Assembly (NCBI RefSeq): GCF_004348735.1
Contig: NZ_SMKT01000010.1
Coordinates: 1-64,000 of the forward strand
Direction of reading: 5' to 3'
Source of the DNA: Actinomadura sp. KC06
Lineage (GTDB): Bacteria; Actinomycetota; Actinomycetes; Streptosporangiales; Streptosporangiaceae
Length of the DNA: 64,000 nucleotides
Each line of letters starts with the position of its first letter. Position 1 is the stretch's first letter. The notes below the pieces were generated by a model. That model did no database searches, was not told the origin of the DNA, and worked only from the letters and a program-made list of their open reading frames with translations. This document shows positions 1-7,482 of the stretch, in pieces. The translations under genes and the position numbers were made by a program.

Positions 1-880
1 GGTGGGGGGTGGGTGTGTGGAGGGCTACGGTTACGGCGGCGGCGCAGACGAGGACGCCTAGCAGCGATAGCGGTGTCAGTGTGCTGCCGAACATGATCCA
101 GCTCCACAGCATCGTCGTGGGTGGGGTGAGGTACAGCAGTGCGGAGACTCGTGCGACGCCCGTCCGGCGGACGTTCACCCAGTACAGCCCGTATCCGCCG
201 AACATCGCTAGGACGACCAGGATGGCGACGGCCGTCCAGAACACCGGGTCGGCGGGCGGGACCAGCGCCCCGTCCGCGCCGGCGACGCCCGCGAACAGCA
301 CCGCGCTGACCAGGGCCTGGACGGCGAGAGCTTCGGGCAGGGCGGCGGCGGGCCGGGCGCGCCGTTCGAGGAGGGTCGCGCCGACGAGGGAGAGCATCGC
401 CGCGAACGGGAGCAGGTACGCCCACGCCGGGGCGCCGCCGCGCACGTCGCCGCCGACGACGAGCGCGACCCCGGCGAGCCCGGCGGCGAACCCGGCGAAC
501 TGCCGCCTGGTGATCTGCTCGCCGAGGATCGGGACGGCGAGCGTGACGGCGACGAGCGGCTGCAGCGCGGTGATCAGGTTGTTGATCCCGGCGACGACGC
601 CGTGCTCGGCGGCCAGGAAGACGCCGTAGAGGTATCCGCCCTGCGCCAGCGTCCCGATGACGACGTGCAGCACCAGGTCGCGGCGCGGGATCCGGCGCCG
701 CCGCCACGCCAGCCACCCGCCGAGGACGGCCGCGGCGATGATGAACCGCCAGGCCAGCAGGCCGCTCGCGGGCGCTCCGCGGGTGCCGAGTTCCGCGCCG
801 ATGAACCCCGAGCTCCAGGTGACGACGAACGCGGCGCCTAGGAGGGCGTCCAGCCGGCGAGTGATCACGGGTCTCCTCAT
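1..880 (-). CDS. EamA/DMT-family exporter, 3' end cut by window edge
   Basis: The minus-strand frame starts at an ATG at 880 (MRRPVITRRLDALLGAAFVV) and stays open to base 1, so the C-terminus lies outside the window. Translation shows alternating hydrophobic helices (for example VVTWSSGFIGAEL, LLAWRFIIAAAVLGGW, LVAVTLAVPILGEQ, AYLLPFAAMLSLVGA, FWTAVAILVVLAMFGGYGLYWV). They are arranged as two half-repeats, each with the conserved late-helix segment (LQPLVAVTLAVPILGE; LLYLTPPTTMLWSWIMFG) typical of ten-helix EamA permeases. The family exports metabolites or amino acids; the substrate cannot be told from sequence. It is divergent from a TetR gene across a strong operator, so it is very likely the regulator's target. 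Confidence 0.85.
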   Translation of the reverse strand, partial: MRRPVITRRLDALLGAAFVVTWSSGFIGAELGTRGAPASGLLAWRFIIAAAVLGGWLAWRRRRIPRRDLVLHVVIGTLAQGGYLYGVFLAAEHGVVAGINNLITALQPLVAVTLAVPILGEQITRRQFAGFAAGLAGVALVVGGDVRGGAPAWAYLLPFAAMLSLVGATLLERRARPAAALPEALAVQALVSAVLFAGVAGADGALVPPADPVFWTAVAILVVLAMFGGYGLYWVNVRRTGVARVSALLYLTPPTTMLWSWIMFGSTLTPLSLLGVLVCAAAVTVALHTPTPH

Positions 881-883
881 CAG

Positions 884-930
884 GTATACATACCGGTATA
901 GCAACACAGTACCTATACCGGTATGTATAC
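884..930. promoter_or_regulatory. Perfect 18-bp inverted repeat operator between divergent EamA and TetR genes
   Basis: Bases 884-901 are GTATACATACCGGTATAG and bases 913-930 are its exact reverse complement, separated by 11 bp. Each arm carries an internal 10-bp palindrome, ATACCGGTAT (890-899 and 915-924), so two TetR dimers could bind. The site touches both upstream regions (EamA start at 880, TetR start at 961). It is visibly more A/T-rich than its surroundings. The inferred role is coordinate repression of exporter and regulator. Confidence 0.85.
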
Positions 931-960
931 TTGCGGTTTAGGCGTGACGAGGGAGGTGCC

Positions 961-1533
961 ATGGCCGCTGTCGGCAACCGGCCGCTCACGCCCGCGGGAC
1001 GGCGGGTGCTCCAGGTGGCGAGCGAGCTGTTCTACGAGCGCGGCATCGGGTCGGTCGGCATGGAGCTGATCGCCGCGGAGGCCGGGGTCACGAAGAAGAC
1101 CGTGTACGACCGGTTCGACTCCAAGGACGCGCTGATCCTCGCCTACCTGCGCACCCGCGACGAACGCTGGCGCGACTTCGTCACCAAGCGCATCGCCGAG
1201 GTCGCGGACGCCCGTGAACGCATTCTCGCCACGTTCGACGCCCTCGCGGCGTGGCAGGCCGTCGAACCCGAGCGCGGTTGCTCGATGGTGAACGCCTGTG
1301 CGGAACTGCCCGACGCGTCCCACCCGGTGCACGGCGCGGCGGCCGAGCAGAAGGCATGGCTGAGGGATCTCTACGCACGCCTGATCGAGGACGCCGGGAT
1401 CGCCGACCGGGCGAACCTGGCGGATCAGCTCCTCATCATCCACGAGGGCGCGGTCGTCGCGTTCAGTGTCGGCGGCGTCCGGAACGCGGCGTCGGTCGCC
1501 CGTGCTACCGCCGCCGCCATCCTGCCCCGCTGA
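961..1533 (+). CDS. TetR/AcrR-family transcriptional regulator
   Basis: A 190-residue protein. The ATG at 961 is preceded by GGGAGG at 951-956, which favours it over an upstream TTG at 931 that would lie at the edge of the operator. The N-terminal HTH occupies about residues 15-60 (RRVLQVASELFYERGIGSVG, then AEAGVTKKTVYDRFDSKDAL, the classic TetR helix 2-4 pattern). The C-terminal ligand domain includes ERGCSMVNACAELPD, seen in TetR proteins that sense small hydrophobic molecules. It probably represses itself and the divergent EamA exporter through 884-930; ligand unknown. Confidence 0.92.
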   Translation: MAAVGNRPLTPAGRRVLQVASELFYERGIGSVGMELIAAEAGVTKKTVYDRFDSKDALILAYLRTRDERWRDFVTKRIAEVADARERILATFDALAAWQAVEPERGCSMVNACAELPDASHPVHGAAAEQKAWLRDLYARLIEDAGIADRANLADQLLIIHEGAVVAFSVGGVRNAASVARATAAAILPR

Positions 1534-1549
1534 ACCAGACCGTCCAGCC

Positions 1550-1890
1550 GCATCGGGCGGGTCAACCGCACCGACAGGCCAGCCCCGCCAGGCGGGTCAG
1601 CCGCACCGGGCAGGCCACACCAGGCGGGTCAGCCCACACCAGGCGGGTCAGCCCACACCAGGCGGGTCAGCCCACACCAGGCGGGTCAGCCGCAGCAGGC
1701 AGGTCGGCCGCGCCGGGCAGGTCAGCCGCGCCCGTCGAATCAGCCGCACCGAGCGGTCAGTCCGCCGCAGCAAGCCGGTCAGCCGCACCGGGCAGGTCAG
1801 CCGGCCAGGCGAGTCAGGCGCACCGACAGGCCAGCCTGCAGCAGGCAGGTCAGACGCAGCAGGCGGGTCAGACGCGCCGGGCAGGGCAGG
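1550..1890. repeat. Degenerate tandem repeat, 19-bp unit, intergenic
   Basis: Three exact head-to-tail copies of CAGGCGGGTCAGCCCACAC lie at 1621-1639, 1640-1658 and 1659-1677. A fourth begins at 1678 and decays. Related units (CAGGCGGGTCAG, GGCAGGTCAGCCGCACC and similar) extend on both sides from about 1550 to 1890. A 19-bp period shifts frame at every copy, so the array does not encode a constant peptide repeat. It fills most of the 410-bp space (1534-1943) between the TetR and secA2 stop codons. No other gene is seen there. Confidence 0.8.
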
Positions 1891-1943
1891 CGTATGGATC
1901 GGGGCGGGGTGCCGGGGATCGCGCGGGCAGGCCGGGCGGGGGG

Positions 1944-4271
1944 TCAGCGGCGGCGTTTGAACATGTTGATCATGCCGCGGAGGGCGCGTTCGTCGAGGGA
2001 GCCGAACGGGTTGTCGTGGACGAGGTACGTCCATGTCGCCGACGGACGTTTGAGGTCGGCGGCGTCCATGTCGATGCCGTCCTCCGACGCGGTGAGGGCC
2101 TCGAATGCCGCGAGCGAACGCTTCCGTGCGTCCGCGAGGAGGCGTTTGCCCGCCGGGACGGCCTCGCGGTTGAACTCGATCAGCGGGTCGAGGCCGCGGC
2201 CCAGCGACCGCAGATGGATGCCTTCGCGCAGGTCGGCGAGGTAGGCGAGGTGCTCGGACCAGCAGCGGTCCAGCTGGTACAGGACGATCTGCCGCGCGGC
2301 CGCCGCCACCGCGTCCGCGCCCGCGGTCTTGGTGAGTTCGGCGTGCTTGCCGGGGGCGTCCGCGGCCATGGTCCGGTCGGCGGCGTCGCCGCGCAGGACG
2401 GCGTCGCGTTCGGCGAGGACCTCCCGCCGCTGCAGGCCGATCAGGTGGTTGTAGCGCCAGGTGTTGCGGTGCAGTTCGAGATCGACGCCCTCGGCGACGC
2501 GCTGGGCGTGGCCGACGATCCAGTGCGCGCCCTTGTCGGTGATGAGGCCGTCGTCGCCGGACGACGCCTTCGTCTTCTCGTCGGGGGCGAAGCGGGTGAC
2601 GAGGTCGTCCTGGAGGCTGGTGAAGAACACCGATCCGCCGGGGTCGCCCTGGCGTCCCGCGCGGCCTCTGAGCTGGTCGTCCAGGCGGCTGCTGTGGTAG
2701 CGGCCGGTGCCGATGACGAGGAGGCCGCCCGCCTCGGCGACCCGGTCGTGGTCGGAGCCCTCGACGTCGGCGGGGGCCGTGCCGGGCGGCGCGGACGGGT
2801 TGCCGCCGAGCCGGATGTCGGTGCCGCGCCCAGCCATCTGCGTGGACACGGTGATCGCGCCGTACGCTCCGGCCTCCGCGATGATCGCGGCCTCCTCGGC
2901 GTCGTTCTTGGCGTTGAGGACGACCCGGTCCAGCCCGGCCCGGGTGAGGCGGCGCGCGAGCCGTTCGGACTCGGCGACGTCGCCGGTCCCGATCAGCACC
3001 GGTCGCCCGGTGGCGTGCGCCTTGGCGATCTCCTCGACGATCGCGACCTCCTTGTCCGCGGTGGTCGCGTAGAGGCGGTCGGGCTCGTCGTCGCGGACGC
3101 AGGCGCGGTTCGGCGGGACGACGGCGATCTGCAGCGAGTAGAACTCCGTGAGCTGCCCCGCCACCGCCATCGCCGTCCCGGTCATGCCGCATCGCACCGG
3201 GTAGCGTCCGACCAGTTCCTGGACGGTGATCGAGTCGAGGATCTCGCCGCTCGGGGACGCCTCCAGCGCCTCCTTCGCCTCGACCGCGGCCTGGAGGCCG
3301 TCCGGCCAGCGCTGCAGCAGCGCGACCCGGCCGCGCGATTCGCTGATCAGCTTCACCTCGCCGTCGCGGACGAGGTAGTCCACGTCGCGGTGCAGCAGCA
3401 CCTCGGCATGCAGCGCGACGTTCACGGCGGTGAGGGTGTCGAGGTGTTCGGACGCGTAGAGGTCCAGGCCGAGGACGCGTTCCACCTCGTGCGCCCCCGC
3501 CGGGGTGAGCTGGACGTTCCGCGCCTCGTCGTCGGTCGTGTAGTGCAGGCCGGGCCGCAGCCGCCGGACGAGGTCGGCGTAGCGGGGGTCGGCGGAGTCG
3601 AGGTCGGCGGCGCCCGCGAGGACGAGCGGCACCATCGCCTCGTCCACCAGCACCGAGTCGGCCTCGTCGATCAGCGCGACGGACGGCTCCGGCTGGACGA
3701 CGTCATCGGCGTCGGTGGCGAGCCGGTCCCGCAGCAGGTCGAAGCCGATCTCGCTGACCGGCGCGTACGTCACGTCGGCCCGGTAGGCGGCCCGGCGCTC
3801 GTCCGGCGTGGACGACTGCCCGACCCAGCCGACCGACACGCCGAGCATGGCGTACAGCGGTCCCATCCATTCGGCGTCGCGGCGCGCGAGGTAGTCGTTG
3901 ACCGACATGACGTGGACCTGGCGGCCGCGGAGCGCGTACCCGGCGGCGGCCAGGGCGCCCGACAGGGTCTTGCCCTCGCCGGTGGCCATCTCCGCGACGT
4001 GTCCGGACAGCAGCGCGAGCGTCCCGATGAGCTGCACGTCGAACGGCCGCTCGCCGAGCGTCCGGCGGGCGGCCTCCCGGCCGAGGGCGCACAGCTCCGC
4101 CAGGTCCTCCTTCCGGCGGAGGGCGGAGGCGGCCGCGGTCAGCTCGTCGTCGGACAGCTCCCGGACGCGCGATTCCCGCTCGCCCGCCTCGTCCACCAGG
4201 GCGCGGAACGGCGCGAGATCGACGCTGCCGGGCTTCTGGACGAGCCGCCGCAGCCGCTCACGCAGGGCCAT
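1944..4271 (-). CDS. secA2: Accessory Sec translocase ATPase SecA2
   Basis: A 775-residue SecA-type preprotein translocase motor. The chosen ATG at 4271 (MALRERLRRLVQKPG) has GAGGGG just upstream. Walker A is MATGEGKT (about residues 95-102), VNDYLARRDAEWM follows it, and the DEAD-box-like Walker B IDEAD lies near 201-205. Helicase motifs include MTGTA and QMAGRGTDIRLGG, and the helical scaffold follows (LRGRAGRQGDPGGSVFF). It is about 100-150 residues shorter than housekeeping SecA and ends in FKRRR without the cysteine-rich zinc-binding tail, which fits SecA2. Actinobacterial SecA2 exports a small subset of proteins. No secY2, substrate or accessory gene is adjacent, so its clients are unknown. 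Confidence 0.93.
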   Translation of the reverse strand: MALRERLRRLVQKPGSVDLAPFRALVDEAGERESRVRELSDDELTAAASALRRKEDLAELCALGREAARRTLGERPFDVQLIGTLALLSGHVAEMATGEGKTLSGALAAAGYALRGRQVHVMSVNDYLARRDAEWMGPLYAMLGVSVGWVGQSSTPDERRAAYRADVTYAPVSEIGFDLLRDRLATDADDVVQPEPSVALIDEADSVLVDEAMVPLVLAGAADLDSADPRYADLVRRLRPGLHYTTDDEARNVQLTPAGAHEVERVLGLDLYASEHLDTLTAVNVALHAEVLLHRDVDYLVRDGEVKLISESRGRVALLQRWPDGLQAAVEAKEALEASPSGEILDSITVQELVGRYPVRCGMTGTAMAVAGQLTEFYSLQIAVVPPNRACVRDDEPDRLYATTADKEVAIVEEIAKAHATGRPVLIGTGDVAESERLARRLTRAGLDRVVLNAKNDAEEAAIIAEAGAYGAITVSTQMAGRGTDIRLGGNPSAPPGTAPADVEGSDHDRVAEAGGLLVIGTGRYHSSRLDDQLRGRAGRQGDPGGSVFFTSLQDDLVTRFAPDEKTKASSGDDGLITDKGAHWIVGHAQRVAEGVDLELHRNTWRYNHLIGLQRREVLAERDAVLRGDAADRTMAADAPGKHAELTKTAGADAVAAAARQIVLYQLDRCWSEHLAYLADLREGIHLRSLGRGLDPLIEFNREAVPAGKRLLADARKRSLAAFEALTASEDGIDMDAADLKRPSATWTYLVHDNPFGSLDERALRGMINMFKRRR

Positions 4272-4502
4272 GGCCACCCCTCGGTTCAACGATCACGGTT
4301 CCCCCAACGGGCCGGTACGGGAGTGCGTTCCTCACCATGATCTCAGGGGAACCCCCGCCCGTCCCAGGGGTGTTCTCCACACTTGGTCTGACCTCGAATT
4401 CATTCCTTGGACGGATCCCGCGGACCGCTCCCCTCTGGGAAGATGAGGACATCACGGGGTAGCGGGGGCGGGGGGATCGCCACCGCGGAAACAGGGTTCG
4501 CC

Positions 4503-4634
4503 ATGACACCTACGGCACGCAAGGCGGCGGCGCTCAAGCGCAAGCGGCAGATCATCAGTCAGACCGTCATCGACCGGGCACTGAACGACCCGCGGCGCCA
4601 TCGAGAGCAGGCCGCCGCGGCCACCGCCAAGTAA
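4503..4634 (+). CDS. Small basic hypothetical protein (43 aa)
   Basis: The ATG at 4503 opens a 43-residue frame, MTPTARKAAALKRKRQIISQ and onward, ending HREQAAAATAK. It is lysine/arginine-rich and predicted helical, with no membrane segment. An in-frame ATG at 4443 would add 20 low-complexity residues and is less likely. The frame is followed 9 bp later by a strong terminator hairpin, which supports a real short transcript. I do not recognise a family; binding of nucleic acid is only a guess from charge. Confidence 0.6.
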   Translation: MTPTARKAAALKRKRQIISQTVIDRALNDPRRHREQAAAATAK

Positions 4635-4643
4635 GAACGCTTA

Positions 4644-4675
4644 CGAGCGCCTCCGCCACCAGGCGGGGGCGCTCG
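4644..4675. terminator. Bidirectional hairpin terminator
   Basis: CGAGCGCCTCCGCC (4644-4657) pairs with GGCGGGGGCGCTCG (4662-4675) around an ACCA loop, with one G-T wobble. It lies between the convergent 43-aa gene (ends 4634) and the ROK gene (ends 4696), so it can serve both. Confidence 0.85.
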
Positions 4676-4695
4676 GCTCTTTCAAGACGTCCGGC

Positions 4696-5922
4696 TCAGG
4701 ACGCCCCGGCCGCGGAGAAGACGTCGTCGCGGGCCTTCACCAGGGCCGCGTGCAGGGCGCCGCGCAGGACGGCGTTGCCCTCCACTCCCGTCATGGCCAC
4801 GGCGGGACGGGTCGGGCTGATGCGGCCGACGATCTCCTCGATGCGGGTGGCGAGGGGGCGTCCGCCGGCGCGGCCGAGGTTGCCCGACAGCACCACGAGC
4901 CCCGGGTCCAGGACGATGTTGACCGAGGTCACGCCGTAGGAGATGCGGCGGGCGAGATCGTCCAGGAACGGGCCGCCGCGGGCCTCGTCGGCGGCGGCCG
5001 CGCGGACGCAGTCCACCGCCGTGGCCTCCTTGACGCCGTACTCGTGCGCGAGGGCGCGGACCGCGTCCGCGCCGACGAGCGCGCCGTAGCCGCCGGCGAG
5101 GGTCGGGATGCCCCAGGTCGTCGACTCGGTGACGCCCTCGTCCGCCGGGACGCGGCGGGCGGTGCCGAGCGGCAGCGGTGCGCCGGGGACGGGCAGGTAG
5201 CCGATCTCCCCCGCACCGCCGGACCGGCCGCGGTGCAGCCGTCCGCCCAGCATCACCGAAAGGCCCATGCCGCGGTCGAGCCACATGAGCGCGAAGTCGT
5301 CGGCTCCCCGCGCGGCGCCGTAGGCCCGTTCGGCGATGGCGGCGAGGTTGACGTCGTTCTCGATCGTCACGGGACGGCGCAGATCGGTCCGCAACGCGGC
5401 GAGGACGCCCTCGTGCCAGGAGGGAAGGTCGAAGGAGAACTGCACATCGCCGGACTGCGGGTCGACGACGCCGGGCGTGCCGATCACGAACGCGCTCAGC
5501 TTCGACAGCGCGACCTTGGCCGAGCGGCACGCCTTCACCACGGCGGCGTGCACCATCCGGACGGGCTCGTCCGCGCCGTTCGGGTCCACGGTGACCTGGG
5601 CGACGATGTGCCCGGTGATGTCGGCGACCCCGGCGGTGACGCCGTCCGGCCCGACCTCAAGCCCGGCCACATAGGCGCTGGACGGGACGACCGCGTACAG
5701 CGCGGCGTTCGGACCCCTCCCCCCGGCCTGCGATCCGACGACCGCGACCAGCCCGCGGTCCTCCAGTCTCGACAACAGCTGGGACGCGGTTACCTTGGAC
5801 AGCCCGGTGTGCTCACCGATCTGTGCACGGGTCAGCGGGCCCTGCTGGACGAGCAGGTCCAGCGCCGCGCGATCGTTGAGCTCACGCAGGAGCCTCGGCG
5901 TCCCCGGGCGGTTGGCGACCAT
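4696..5922 (-). CDS. ROK-family transcriptional repressor
   Basis: A 408-residue protein from ATG 5922. The N-terminal winged HTH spans about residues 8-60 (ELNDRAALDLLVQQGPLTRA, then HTGLSKVTASQLLSRLEDRG). The ROK sugar-kinase-like domain follows (GTPGVVDPQSGDVQF, ENDVNLAAIAERAYG, RGMGLSVMLGGRLHRGRSGG, GEIGYLP). The zinc-binding CxCGxxGCxE segment usual after GEIG is absent, so this member looks non-catalytic and possibly without the structural zinc; it should act as a sugar-responsive repressor. It is divergent from the sugar ABC operon beginning at 6183, the usual arrangement for a local regulator. The likely effector is an amino-sugar derivative, inferred from the NagZ-like enzyme in that operon. 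Confidence 0.9.
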   Translation of the reverse strand: MVANRPGTPRLLRELNDRAALDLLVQQGPLTRAQIGEHTGLSKVTASQLLSRLEDRGLVAVVGSQAGGRGPNAALYAVVPSSAYVAGLEVGPDGVTAGVADITGHIVAQVTVDPNGADEPVRMVHAAVVKACRSAKVALSKLSAFVIGTPGVVDPQSGDVQFSFDLPSWHEGVLAALRTDLRRPVTIENDVNLAAIAERAYGAARGADDFALMWLDRGMGLSVMLGGRLHRGRSGGAGEIGYLPVPGAPLPLGTARRVPADEGVTESTTWGIPTLAGGYGALVGADAVRALAHEYGVKEATAVDCVRAAAADEARGGPFLDDLARRISYGVTSVNIVLDPGLVVLSGNLGRAGGRPLATRIEEIVGRISPTRPAVAMTGVEGNAVLRGALHAALVKARDDVFSAAGAS

Positions 5923-5970
5923 GCTGGTACCCCTCGATGTCTCAAGTGTCTCAATCCGCTAACGGCAGTT

Positions 5971-5997
5971 TTGTTTAGGAAAGTTTCTTGTTAGTTT
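5971..5997 (+). promoter_or_regulatory. Putative sugar-operon promoter with ROK operator in the spacer
   Basis: AGGAAA-G-TTTCTT at 5977-5989 is a near-perfect inverted repeat (one mismatch) resembling the AGGAAA/TTTCCT operators of ROK regulators. It sits between a T-rich candidate -35 (TTGTTT, 5971-5976) and a TAGTTT candidate -10 (5992-5997), in the 260-bp gap between the ROK start and the transporter operon. This is the place where bound repressor would block RNA polymerase. The exact -35 is uncertain. Confidence 0.6.
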
Positions 5998-6104
5998 ACG
6001 CCCAAGCGCCGACCGGTCCGGTACCCCGGATCGGGGGCGCGCGCAGAGCGCGGACTGGCGAGCAGGGCGCCCGCGAGCGTTGCGAACGCGAGAGGGGCAT
6101 GGCT

Positions 6105-6122
6105 GGGACCCTAAAGGGTCCC
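6105..6122 (+). other. Leader hairpin upstream of the sugar-binding protein
   Basis: GGGACCC (6105-6111), loop TAAA, GGGTCCC (6116-6122) is a perfect 7-bp hairpin in the presumed 5' leader, about 60 bp before the GTG at 6183. No U-run follows, so it is not a clear terminator. It could affect mRNA stability or translation. Confidence 0.45.
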
Positions 6123-6182
6123 CATCTCCCCTCGCACCGCAGGCCACAAGGCCGCGCGAGGCGATGCCGGAAAGGATCCCCA

Positions 6183-7460
6183 GTGAAGTACATGAAGATT
6201 GCGGCCGTCGCTGCCGCGATCGCCCTGGCCGCCACGGCCTGCGGCGGCGATGACGGCGGCGAGGAAAAGGGCGCGACCAAGGACCCCGCCCAGCTCAAAG
6301 TCTGGATGATGGGCGAAGGAACCACGGAGCAGACGAAGTTCCTTGACGCCGTCGAGGCCGAGTTCAAGACCAAGCACCCGAACACGGACGTGCAGATCAA
6401 GTACGTGCCTTGGCCGCAGGTGGCTACAACGTTCCAGAAGGCGGCGGCCGGCGGCGAGGGCCCGGACGTCACCGAGCTGGGCAACACCGACGTCCAGTCC
6501 CACATCGAGCAGGGCAACCTCGCCGACATCAGCGAGGAGTTCGGCGACTGGGCCGACGGCAAGACGCTGAACAAGACCGCGCTCACCAACGACCAGGCGG
6601 ACGGCAAGACCTACGCCGTGCCGTGGTACGGCGGCGTCCGGGCCGTCTGGTACCGCACGGACCTGTTCCAGGAGCTCAACATCCAGCAGCCGAAGAACTG
6701 GGCCGAGCTGACCGCGGCGGCGAAGAAGATCCAGGACTCGGGCAAGGTGGACGGCGGCGGCATCGCCGTCCCGAGCGACCAGACCAACGCGCTGCTCAGC
6801 TTCATCTGGGGCAACGGCGGCGAGGTCGCCACCAACGAGGGCGGCAAGTGGGTCGGCAAGCTCGACCAGCCGCAGGCCGTCGAGGCCGCCAAGTACTGGT
6901 CCGGCCTCGTCACCACCGACAAGGTGGCGTCCAAGAGCTACATCGGCAAGCACGAGCTGCAGGGCCCGCAGCGCGACTTCGCGCTCGGCAAGGTCGGCAT
7001 GTACTTCGACGGCAGCTGGGCGCTCAAGGAGATGAAGAAGCTCGCCCCCAAGAACGTCGACAAGTGGGGCGTCTTCCCGATCCCGGCCAAGACCGGCGGG
7101 AACGCTCCCGTCATGGCGGGCGGCTCCGACCTGGCCGTCTGGGCCGACAGCAAGGCCAAGGCCGCGTCCTTCGACTACATCACGGTGCTGAACAACGCCA
7201 AGAACGCCAAGGCGTGGGCCGACTACAGCGGCTTCTCGTCCATGCGCTCGGACGTGAAGTTCTCCGACCCCAAGCTCGAGATCTTCACCTCCATCGCCGG
7301 CAACACCAAGTTCCCGCCCATCAGCGCCGGCTGGGGCGAGTTCGAGCAGGCCAAGAAGGTCCTCCCGAACGCGATCAAGGCGATCATGCAGGGCAAGTCC
7401 GCCGAGGAGGAGATGAAGAAGGCGAACGAGCAAGCCAACACCCTGCTGAACGCGTCTTAG
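6183..7460 (+). CDS. Sugar ABC transporter substrate-binding lipoprotein
   Basis: A 425-residue protein. The GTG at 6183 follows AAAGGA (6171-6176) at good spacing; an ATG nine bases on is the alternative. The signal peptide ends at a lipobox-like LAATAC with the lipidated Cys at residue 20, followed by an acidic GGDDGGEEKG linker. The mature part is an extracellular family-1 solute-binding fold (LKVWMMGEGTTEQ, GPDVTELGNTD, VPWYGGVRAVWYRTD, VGMYFDGSWALKEM). It captures an oligosaccharide at the outer membrane face and passes it to the two permeases immediately downstream. The binding site does not reveal the sugar; the terminal GH3 gene suggests an amino-sugar oligomer such as chitobiose or a muropeptide. 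Confidence 0.93.
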   Translation: MKYMKIAAVAAAIALAATACGGDDGGEEKGATKDPAQLKVWMMGEGTTEQTKFLDAVEAEFKTKHPNTDVQIKYVPWPQVATTFQKAAAGGEGPDVTELGNTDVQSHIEQGNLADISEEFGDWADGKTLNKTALTNDQADGKTYAVPWYGGVRAVWYRTDLFQELNIQQPKNWAELTAAAKKIQDSGKVDGGGIAVPSDQTNALLSFIWGNGGEVATNEGGKWVGKLDQPQAVEAAKYWSGLVTTDKVASKSYIGKHELQGPQRDFALGKVGMYFDGSWALKEMKKLAPKNVDKWGVFPIPAKTGGNAPVMAGGSDLAVWADSKAKAASFDYITVLNNAKNAKAWADYSGFSSMRSDVKFSDPKLEIFTSIAGNTKFPPISAGWGEFEQAKKVLPNAIKAIMQGKSAEEEMKKANEQANTLLNAS

Positions 7461-7482
7461 AACCCGGCTGATCGGAACGTCC

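Noticed and set aside
1621-1700. CRISPR array
   Set aside because: The 19-bp units are directly adjacent with no unique spacers, and no cas genes are in the window.
1251-4340. A plus-strand open frame of about 1030 codons
   Set aside because: It is antisense to secA2 and runs through the tandem repeat. Composition is Arg/Gly/Val-rich with no domain, while the opposite strand has full SecA motifs. Long antisense frames are expected at this GC content.
4696-5922. ROK sugar kinase
   Set aside because: It has an N-terminal winged HTH and lacks the zinc motif of ROK kinases, so it is a regulator.
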